Under the pieces are notes generated by a model. It did no database searches, was not told the origin of the DNA, and saw nothing but the letters and a program-made list of their open reading frames with translations. The position numbers and the translations under genes are program-made. This document shows, piece by piece, positions 1 to 4,786 of a stretch of DNA of 5,248 nucleotides (positions are counted from its first letter, which is position 1; every line of letters begins with the position of its first letter). Origin of the DNA: Saprospiraceae bacterium (GTDB lineage: Bacteria > Bacteroidota > Bacteroidia > Chitinophagales > Saprospiraceae); the NCBI GenBank assembly GCA_015494245.1, contig WGBN01000386.1:1-5248 (forward strand). Direction: 5' to 3'.

Positions 1-14
1 ATCCCGGACCTCAA

Positions 15-28
15 AGTTTTGGAAAACT
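15..28. repeat. short hairpin AGTTTT-GG-AAAACT
   Basis: A perfect 6-bp inverted repeat (15-20 and 23-28) with a 2-nt loop. The sequence GTTTTCC at 48-54 is also complementary to GGAAAAC at 21-27, so an alternative pairing exists. No gene can be supported in 1-150, so this may be a trailing structure of an upstream gene outside the window or part of a dispersed intergenic palindrome. The function is unknown. Confidence 0.4.
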
Positions 29-106
29 GATTTCTTAACCAAATAAAGTTTTCCACATTTATGCGCTTGTCGCCCATCTTTTGTCAACCTATATCATGGG
101 ACCCCA

Positions 107-155
107 GACAACCGACAACGGACAACGGACAACGGACAACGGACAACCGACAACC
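107..155. repeat. 7-bp tandem repeat, seven units (GACAACS)
   Basis: Seven perfect-length heptamers run without interruption: GACAACC, four times GACAACG, then GACAACC twice. Only the seventh base varies (C G G G G C C). The array ends at 155, exactly where the 25-bp inverted repeat begins at 156. It is a microsatellite-like intergenic array; 7 bp is not a multiple of three and no reading frame is evident. It could vary in copy number by slippage and alter the spacing of upstream promoter elements, but that is inference. Confidence 0.9.
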
Positions 156-180
156 CTTATGAGCCAAATACCCTCATAAG
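156..180 (+). promoter_or_regulatory. candidate operator, copy 1 (upstream of cas1 operon)
   Basis: A perfect 8-bp inverted repeat, CTTATGAG (156-163) and CTCATAAG (173-180), is separated by the 9-nt centre CCAAATACC. A second copy at 3883-3907 is identical in 24 of 25 positions and lies in the promoter region of the WYL regulator and cas6. Two-fold symmetry and placement only at the control regions of this locus suggest a binding site for a dimeric DNA-binding protein, most simply the WYL regulator encoded here. It ends 201 nt before the cas1 start. An alternative is a dispersed palindrome unrelated to the regulator. Confidence 0.6.
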
Positions 181-381
181 CCCCTTTCAGCATTTGCCGA
201 AAGGCAAAATTAAAAAAAAGTGGAAGCGGCAGGGAGCTTTTTTGCCCGCTTTGGGCTCATCTTTGTGTAACCCAAAGACTCACGGGCTTCGGGAAGCCCC
301 ACAGTGGCAAGCCCGCCCCCGTAGAGCAACACCGGTGAACTTTGACTGCCGGTTCTGAGCGAGCCGGCGCTTTTACAAAAC
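181..381 (+). other. structured non-coding leader before cas1
   Basis: No gene is supported in this 201-nt stretch. It contains an A-rich run (about 208-220) and several inverted repeats: CTTTGGG 249-255 with CCCAAAG 271-277; GGGCTTC 284-290 with GAAGCCC 293-299; and GCCGGTTC 348-355 with GAGCCGGC 361-368. Two of these have competing partners (CGGGCTT 283-289 with AAGCCCG 309-315; ACCGG 331-335 with CCGGT 349-353). If the cas1 promoter lies near the inverted repeat at 156-180, this would be a long 5' leader. No convincing promoter motif was found; the nearest match is CATCTTTG at 258-265, without a properly spaced -33 element. Confidence 0.45.
348..374 (+). terminator. possible intrinsic terminator or attenuator hairpin just before cas1
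   Basis: GCCGGTTC (348-355) pairs with GAGCCGGC (361-368), giving 8 bp with one G-U pair around a 5-nt loop. GC and then TTTT (371-374) follow. The stem is GC-rich but the T run is only four long, so termination would be weak at best. It ends 7 nt before the cas1 ATG, so it would either limit read-through into the cas operon or occlude or present the start codon. Confidence 0.3.
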
Positions 382-1386
382 ATGCAAGTAGTTATCGAAA
401 AACGAGGCGCCAGCCTTAAGGTAAAAGACGGACAACTCATCATCAAGCACGGCGACCAGGTGCAGGCGCTGGCTTTTAACACCATCGAAAGCATCGTGCT
501 CAGCAAAGCAACCGTGCTCACGGCCGAGGTCGTGGCACAAGCCGTCGAACACCAGATAGACCTGCTCTTCGTCGCCCGCGGCGGGAAGCCCTTTGCCCGC
601 CTCTGGAGCCCCTACTTCGGCTCCATCGCAACCATACGCCGCCATCAACTGCTCTTTAGCAAATCGCCCGAAGCCGTCGCCTGGATGAAAAACGTCCTCA
701 CCCGAAAAATGGAAAACCAACAGGCCCTGCTCTATGCCCTCGCCATGCCCAACCACGCCACAGATAAAATCATTGAGAGTGCCGTCCTGAAAATCGAAGA
801 AGATAAACAACGCTTACAACAAATCGAAGGGCCCGATCTCGCCGACCTCTCCCCACGCCTCAGAGCCGTGGAAGGACAGGCCACCCGGAGGTATTTTCAG
901 GCTGTAAACATACATCTTCCAGAAATGTACCGCTTTGGCCAGAGAAGCCGCCGGCCGGCCCTCGACATGACCAACGCCATGCTCAATTACGCCTATGGCA
1001 TGCTCTACGGGCGCATGGAGTCGGCCCTCATCAAAGCAGGGCTCGACCCCATGATCGGCTTCATGCACCGCGAAGAATACAACCGGCCGGTACTCACTTA
1101 CGACTGCATCGAATTGTTTCGAACCTGGGCCGACTGGGTCGTCTTTGATCTCTGTAGGCAACAGGTCATTTTCAGGGAGTTCTTTGAAGTCGAAGCCGGA
1201 GGCTATTGGCTGGCACATCCGGCCAAGCGCATCCTCATTCAGCACCTCACCGATTTTTTCGAAGACCAAATCGAATGGGAGGGGCTCACGCGCAGTCGCT
1301 ATACACACATGAACCTCTTCGCTCAACGACTTGCAGCACTTCTCAAAGAATACAAAACCGATCACAGTAAAAAGCAATCAAAATGA
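382..1386 (+). CDS. cas1: CRISPR-associated endonuclease/integrase Cas1
   Basis: 334 residues, the usual Cas1 length. Cas1 dimers bind Cas2 and integrate prespacer DNA at the leader end of the CRISPR array by metal-dependent transesterification. The N-terminal beta-rich domain occupies about residues 1-80 and the helical catalytic domain about 90-320. The three family metal ligands are visible: E164 in the RAVEGQATRRYF segment, H229 in GFMH, and E244 in YDCIELFR (with D241). The TNAMLNYAYGMLYG segment (197-210) is also characteristic. The protein therefore looks catalytically complete. The tail from about 322 is lysine-rich (KEYKTDHSKKQSK). The ATG at 382 is preceded by ACAAAAC and no Shine-Dalgarno, as usual in Bacteroidota. 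The stop overlaps the next start (ATGA at 1383-1386), implying translational coupling with the Prim-Pol gene. No reverse transcriptase or Cas6 domain is fused. Confidence 0.98.
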   Translation: MQVVIEKRGASLKVKDGQLIIKHGDQVQALAFNTIESIVLSKATVLTAEVVAQAVEHQIDLLFVARGGKPFARLWSPYFGSIATIRRHQLLFSKSPEAVAWMKNVLTRKMENQQALLYALAMPNHATDKIIESAVLKIEEDKQRLQQIEGPDLADLSPRLRAVEGQATRRYFQAVNIHLPEMYRFGQRSRRPALDMTNAMLNYAYGMLYGRMESALIKAGLDPMIGFMHREEYNRPVLTYDCIELFRTWADWVVFDLCRQQVIFREFFEVEAGGYWLAHPAKRILIQHLTDFFEDQIEWEGLTRSRYTHMNLFAQRLAALLKEYKTDHSKKQSK

Positions 1387-2366
1387 GCATACTGCTTTCT
1401 TACGGCGAACGCCTGACAGACAAAACCGAGCTCTTGCAAACCATCCTGCCTGCCCATTTGCACGAAAAAATATGCACCGATGAGGCCCTGAGGGATGCAA
1501 CCTCGCGCTTGCGCCAGGTACTGCGCATGAGCAAGGAGGCTTACCGCCGCCAAAAAGTACTGTTGCCGTATGTGACTTGTGCTCACTTCAAACCCGCCCA
1601 ACGGCATTCCAAAAATTTCCTGCAAAGCGTCGGGCTTATTCTCGATGTGGATAAACTGGGCGATCGCCTCTCTGCCTTGCGGCAAAAATTGGAGCGCGAT
1701 GAGCGCATCCTCCTGTCTTTTATGTCGCCTTCGGGCCAGGGCCTCAAGTTGTTTGTTGCTTTTTCCGGGCCGATTACAGATACTGCCTTGTATGCGGGCT
1801 TTTACAAGCGTTTCGCTGCGGCTTTCGCCAAACAATACCAAATTGAACAGTATGTTGACCTGAAAACCTGCGATGCCGTCAGAGCCTGCTTCCTGGCCCA
1901 TGACCCCAATGCCTATTACAACCCTCTGGCTGTGCCTGTTCAACCGCCTGCTCCCGAAAAAACGCTGTCCGGGCTTTTTCCGGATGAACAAGCGGCAGAA
2001 CAAGCACAAATTTCCGAAGAAGAGAAAGGTGCCCTTGATGAACAGGCCTATCGCAACATCCTGGACCTCCTCAACGAAAGGCCCAAGAGGCCTCCCAAAC
2101 CAAAGCCCTATGTGCCTGAAGTGCTCCAGGAGGTGGCTGAGGTGCTGGGAAAAGCCTGGGCTAAACACGAAATTCGCGTAGATGATGTGATTGATATCCA
2201 GTACGGAAAAAAATTTGTGCTTTACAAGGGGATTCACCGCGCAGAAGTCAATGTCTTTTACGGAAAAAAGGGCTTTAGCGTAGTCGCCACACCCAAGCGC
2301 GGTACGCATCCGGCCCTGACTGAGCTCTGCGTCAAGCTGGCTGAGCTCGAATTGTTTGCGGACTAA
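1383..2366 (+). CDS. CRISPR-associated primase-polymerase (VirE_N/BT4734-like AEP family)
   Basis: 327 residues. I recognise an archaeo-eukaryotic primase (AEP)-type core of the VirE N-terminal/BT4734-like family. Residues 84-91 (GLILDVDK) give motif I with D88 and D90. Residues 115-125 (SPSGQGLKLFV) give motif II, with K122 where many AEPs have His. Residues 157-180 give motif III, with D159, D164, R167 and then FLAHDPNAYYNP. AEP Prim-Pols bind nucleotides and divalent metal and make DNA, sometimes priming it. CRISPR-associated Prim-Pols encoded with cas1 and cas2 have been described and implicated in spacer acquisition. Residues 185-245 are proline-rich and charged, likely a linker; 246-327 form a C-terminal domain I do not recognise. 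The gene overlaps cas1 by 4 bp and lies 20 bp before cas2, so a role with the Cas1-Cas2 integrase is likely. The precise activity is inferred. Confidence 0.85.
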   Translation: MSILLSYGERLTDKTELLQTILPAHLHEKICTDEALRDATSRLRQVLRMSKEAYRRQKVLLPYVTCAHFKPAQRHSKNFLQSVGLILDVDKLGDRLSALRQKLERDERILLSFMSPSGQGLKLFVAFSGPITDTALYAGFYKRFAAAFAKQYQIEQYVDLKTCDAVRACFLAHDPNAYYNPLAVPVQPPAPEKTLSGLFPDEQAAEQAQISEEEKGALDEQAYRNILDLLNERPKRPPKPKPYVPEVLQEVAEVLGKAWAKHEIRVDDVIDIQYGKKFVLYKGIHRAEVNVFYGKKGFSVVATPKRGTHPALTELCVKLAELELFAD

Positions 2367-2386
2367 AACCTTCAACAAAAAACCAA

Positions 2387-2863
2387 ATGAACAAGGAAGA
2401 ACGCAAAATTCGGGAACAACTCCGCCGGCGCAGTGGCCTGCCCTCCGGGCAATTGCGCATGCTGGACAGCCTCCCGCCGGCTGTCTGGCATCGCCTGCCC
2501 CTCGGGCGCCGCGTGGACAAAATCCTCGAATGGCTGGCACAGTACAAATCCAAAACGAGTAGCGATATGTTGTATTTCGTCATGTACGATATCGAAGACG
2601 ATAAGATACGCAACCACGTGGCCAAGTATCTTATTAAAAAGGGCTGCATGAGGGTTCAAAAATCTATTTATCTGGCCAAAAGCAGTTCGGCCATTTATCA
2701 GAAAATTGCGGATACCCTGCTGGAAATCAACTCCATGTACAAAAACAACGACAGCATCTTCCTGCTGCCCGTGCCCGAAGACAAACTCCGGCACATGCGC
2801 ATCATCGGAAAAAACGTAGATGTGGAGTTGGTTACAGACCCTCCCAACGTTTTTTTCATTTGA
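2387..2863 (+). CDS. cas2: CRISPR-associated protein Cas2 with N-terminal extension
   Basis: 158 residues. The Cas2 core (ferredoxin-like fold, normally about 90-100 residues) begins near M61: MLYFVMYDIEDDKIR has the conserved D68 after the first strand, followed by HVAKYL and GCMRVQKSIYL (86-96). Cas2 dimers bridge two Cas1 dimers in the integration complex. Residues 1-60 are extra: a very basic start (KEERKIREQLRRR), then SLPPAVWHRLPLG and a predicted helix, RRVDKILEWLAQY. The extension is in frame with no stop, and its ATG is 20 bp after the Prim-Pol stop, which favours the long form. An internal ATG at 2567 would give a standard 98-residue Cas2. The extension could contact DNA or the Prim-Pol (inference). 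The stop lies 6 bp from the stop of the convergent WYL gene. Confidence 0.95.
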   Translation: MNKEERKIREQLRRRSGLPSGQLRMLDSLPPAVWHRLPLGRRVDKILEWLAQYKSKTSSDMLYFVMYDIEDDKIRNHVAKYLIKKGCMRVQKSIYLAKSSSAIYQKIADTLLEINSMYKNNDSIFLLPVPEDKLRHMRIIGKNVDVELVTDPPNVFFI

Positions 2864-2869
2864 TGAAAA
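2853..2869. repeat. AT-rich inverted repeat across the convergent stops
   Basis: TTTTCAT (2853-2859) and ATGAAAA (2863-2869) form a perfect 7-bp inverted repeat with a 3-nt loop. It covers the end of cas2 and the 6-bp gap to the WYL stop. The stem is AT-rich and neither strand has a proper T run after it, so it is at most a weak bidirectional terminator. No other terminator is possible in this gap, so the two transcripts probably overlap at their 3' ends. Confidence 0.35.
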
Positions 2870-3847
2870 TCAGCGGTAGAGCTCTGCAGCCCTGCGGTGA
2901 ATTTCTGCAATCTCCCCGGCCAGCTTTTGGGGCTTTATGACTTTGATGCGATCGCCCCAGGATAAAATGCGGCTCTTCAACTCATAATTGGGAATGACGC
3001 GTATGCTGATGTGTAATTCCCCCTTTACCATGCGCCTTTCCTGGCTGGGATGCAGGGGTTTGGTATGGAAGTAGGGTGCCAGGTCTTTGTGTATCCACAG
3101 TTCGATTTCCTCCACCTCAGCTTCGCGCGGGATGGATACGCCCACCACATCTTTAAAATACCTGCCCGCCTCAAACCCCTCCGGTGGTGGCCGAAAAGCA
3201 TCTTTGCCCGGGCGCGCGCCCTTGCTCCTGTCTAAGGCAAACATTTGTATGTCGTTGGTCTTGTGATGACGTGCAATCAGATACCAACGAAAGTTATACT
3301 CCTGCAAAAAATACGGAGACAGTTTCAACCACTTGGGTTTGTCGTATTTAAAAGGCTGGTAAAACAACTCAATGCTGGTTTCCTTTTCGATGTGTTCGTA
3401 AAGGTTTTCTAAGTGGCTCAAACCCTTGATTTCAGGAGCCTGTTCGAAGAAAATGCGCGGATTTTCTTTGGGCCATTGCATCGAATAACGCTTACCCAGC
3501 GCGCTGACGAGTTTTTTTAGCCTTTCGGCAAATGTGAGCCCGGGAAACTGCTCGAGCAGTTGTGCAATCCTGTGCAGCAGCAACAAATCGCGGGGCGTCA
3601 TCGGGTTTTTGCTCAGCGACCAGGAGGGGTCGGTATAGGAATAAAGCCTGTTTTTGCATCGCTTTGGAATCGGCGCGCCGTATTCCTGACGCAGTACCGA
3701 AATGTCATCGCGAATGGTCTCTGTGGAATATCTCCTCGTACCCCCTTCTTTTACACACCAATCTGCCAACTCTTCCAACGAAAAAGACCTGCCCGTTTGA
3801 AAGGCAGAGTCCAACAATTTCAGCCTTAGCATTTTATTCCCTGCCAT
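2870..3847 (-). CDS. WYL-domain transcriptional regulator (HTH-WYL-WCX)
   Basis: 325 residues, normal for this family. The N-terminal winged helix-turn-helix covers about 1-75: SFSLEELADWC, then STETIRDDISVLRQEYG as the likely recognition region. A linker (80-140) is followed by the WYL domain (about 145-235) with the signature W188-Y189-L190 in RWYLIARHH and the conserved MFALDR (202-207, R206). The WCX C-terminal extension covers about 245-325 and ends with ILSWGDRIKVIKPQKLAGEI. WYL domains are ligand-sensing modules, thought to bind nucleic acid or nucleotide-type molecules. WYL regulators are known to repress CRISPR-Cas and other phage-defence operons. The gene lies between the adaptation and interference modules on the opposite strand. 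A palindrome (3883-3907) starts 36 bp upstream of its start codon and also occurs before cas1, so autoregulation plus control of both cas operons is a reasonable inference. The ATG at 3847 gives MAGNKMLRLKLLD; a second ATG five codons in is also possible. Confidence 0.95.
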   Translation of the reverse strand: MAGNKMLRLKLLDSAFQTGRSFSLEELADWCVKEGGTRRYSTETIRDDISVLRQEYGAPIPKRCKNRLYSYTDPSWSLSKNPMTPRDLLLLHRIAQLLEQFPGLTFAERLKKLVSALGKRYSMQWPKENPRIFFEQAPEIKGLSHLENLYEHIEKETSIELFYQPFKYDKPKWLKLSPYFLQEYNFRWYLIARHHKTNDIQMFALDRSKGARPGKDAFRPPPEGFEAGRYFKDVVGVSIPREAEVEEIELWIHKDLAPYFHTKPLHPSQERRMVKGELHISIRVIPNYELKSRILSWGDRIKVIKPQKLAGEIAEIHRRAAELYR

Positions 3848-3882
3848 AAGAAATTTGGGTTATGATTTATTCGCGTTTTTCG

Positions 3883-3907
3883 CTTATGAGACAAATACCC
3901 TCATAAG
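3883..3907 (+). promoter_or_regulatory. candidate operator, copy 2 (WYL/cas6 divergent region)
   Basis: CTTATGAG (3883-3890) and CTCATAAG (3900-3907) form a perfect 8-bp inverted repeat around ACAAATACC. It matches the copy at 156-180 except for one central base (A for C). Its near edge is 36 bp from the WYL start, where bound protein could block that promoter. It is 53 bp upstream of the -33 element proposed for cas6. Relative to the cas1 and cas6 operons the two copies have the same orientation. Confidence 0.65.
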
Positions 3908-3959
3908 AGCCCCTATATGGGCCCCAAGGTAATTATTTTTTTGAAAAAAATTAGTTTTC

Positions 3960-3991
3960 TTGTGTAAGTTACGAAAAAGGGATTATATTTG
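3960..3991 (+). promoter_or_regulatory. Bacteroidota-type promoter for cas6-cas10
   Basis: TTG at 3960-3962 (within TTTTCTTG), then 21 nt, then TATATTTG at 3984-3991. This fits the primary sigma consensus of Bacteroidota (-33 TTTG or TTG; -7 TAnnTTTG). Transcription would begin near 3998, leaving a leader of about 80 nt before the cas6 ATG. An AT-rich stretch just upstream (3930-3960) could act as an UP-like element. Confidence 0.6.
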
Positions 3992-4000
3992 TCCCCGTCA

Positions 4001-4027
4001 GATGAAGCGTAAAGTCTGCTCTTCATC
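4001..4027 (+). promoter_or_regulatory. hairpin in the cas6 5' leader
   Basis: GATGAAG (4001-4007) pairs perfectly with CTTCATC (4021-4027) across a 13-nt loop, just after the predicted transcription start. No T run follows, so it is not an intrinsic terminator. It could stabilise the mRNA or be recognised by a protein, for example Cas6 itself, but nothing in the sequence proves this. Confidence 0.35.
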
Positions 4028-4077
4028 GTTAAAGACCCCTGTTTGATAGCCATTTTGGCCCCAAAAACAAAACTTTT

Positions 4078-4779
4078 ATGCCGGCTGTACGCTACCTCCA
4101 ACTGTGTTTTGACCGGGAGTTACCCCCGGCACAAATACGCTATTTCCGGGCAGCTGTCATCGAAAAATCCAAGCGTCAGGGCACGCTGATGCACAACCAC
4201 AAAGGAGAAAAAGGCTATTACTACCGCTATCCCCTGGTGCAATACAAACTCCACTACGGCAAAGCCTGCATCATCTGCCTCAACGAAGGGGTAGAAGAAA
4301 TACACTACCTGCTCACAGCCTCCGATCTGGACCTCAAAATCGGCTATCGCACCTATACCTTTGGTATAGAAAACCTCCGCGTCAACATGTTTCGCGTACA
4401 AGTCTGGCAACACATGTTCAACTACAGCATCATCAACTGGCTGGGCCTCAACGACGAACGCTACAAGGAGTTCACCTCCCTCGAAAGCGACCCCCTGGCC
4501 CAAAAACAACTGCTCGAAAAAACCCTCAAAGGAAACCTCCTCTCCTTCGCCAAAGGCATAGGCTGGCACGTGGAAGAACGCCTCGAAGTCCAAATCTCCG
4601 ACATCAAACACATCCGCCGCCTCGAGTTCAAAAACGCCCGCCGCCTAAGCTTCGACCTCAACTTCCAAACCAACGTCTCCCTGCCCGACTACCTCGGCCT
4701 CGGCAAAGGCGCCAGCACGGGGTTTGGGGTGGTGAGGAGATATAGAAAACCAAAACCTGAAGAAGAAAACGAAAACTGA
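4078..4779 (+). CDS. cas6: CRISPR-associated endoribonuclease Cas6 (Cas6b-like)
   Basis: 233 residues, typical of Cas6. Cas6 cuts precursor crRNA within each repeat by metal-independent catalysis and leaves an 8-nt repeat handle on the crRNA. The N-terminal RAMP half begins VRYLQLCFD, followed by LMHNHKGEKGYYYRYPLVQYK (37-57); H39 or H41 is the likely general base. The C-terminal half ends with the glycine-rich RAMP loop LGLGKGASTGFGVVRRY (206-222), the hallmark of the family. The mix of an HNH-like N-terminal histidine motif and C-terminal G-loop suggests the Cas6b-type family common in Bacteroidota. The last residues (KPKPEEENEN) are an uncharacterised charged tail. It has its own promoter region, separate from cas1-cas2, and is followed 7 bp later by cas10, indicating one operon for crRNA processing and interference. 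The start has no Shine-Dalgarno. Confidence 0.9.
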   Translation: MPAVRYLQLCFDRELPPAQIRYFRAAVIEKSKRQGTLMHNHKGEKGYYYRYPLVQYKLHYGKACIICLNEGVEEIHYLLTASDLDLKIGYRTYTFGIENLRVNMFRVQVWQHMFNYSIINWLGLNDERYKEFTSLESDPLAQKQLLEKTLKGNLLSFAKGIGWHVEERLEVQISDIKHIRRLEFKNARRLSFDLNFQTNVSLPDYLGLGKGASTGFGVVRRYRKPKPEEENEN

Positions 4780-4786
4780 CTCATAT

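Larger units (their letters stand above)
3848..4077. other. divergent intergenic region between the WYL gene and cas6
   Basis: 230 bp without a coding region. It contains the candidate operator (3883-3907), a short GCCC/GGGC inverted repeat (3909-3912 and 3919-3922), an AT-rich block (about 3930-3960), a Bacteroidota-type promoter directed at cas6 (3960-3991), and a 7-bp hairpin in the cas6 leader. The promoter of the WYL gene must also lie here, but I could not pick out a clear motif on the minus strand. Confidence 0.7.

Noticed and set aside
258..265. CATCTTTG as the -7 element of a cas1 promoter
   Set aside because: One mismatch to TAnnTTTG, and the nearest TTTG upstream is only 13 nt away, too close for a -33 element.
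321..368. tRNA-like or group II intron domain V-like fragment (GTAGAGC ... GGTTCTGAG)
   Set aside because: The spacing between the D-arm-like and T-arm-like pieces is too short for a tRNA, no acceptor stem forms, and the domain V-type stem breaks after four pairs.
210..521. 103-codon minus-strand open frame covering the cas1 leader and start
   Set aside because: It overlaps the cas1 5' end antisense and much of it is the structured leader; no domain recognised. The leader itself is reported as non-coding structure.
373..1377. Minus-strand open frames opposite cas1
   Set aside because: Antisense to intact Cas1 with all catalytic residues; no recognisable product.
1362..2540. Long (392-codon) open frame on the minus strand opposite the Prim-Pol gene
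   Set aside because: It lies antisense to a clearly recognisable protein with conserved motifs; its own translation shows no domain and has an unnatural composition. It is a shadow frame.
156..3907. The two 25-bp copies as CRISPR repeats
   Set aside because: Only two copies, 3.7 kb apart, each in a control region; no repeat-spacer series. The 9-nt centre and lack of flanking conserved sequence fit an operator better. No CRISPR array was seen anywhere in the window.
4120..4611. Minus-strand open frame opposite cas6
   Set aside because: Shadow of Cas6, which has family motifs at both ends.
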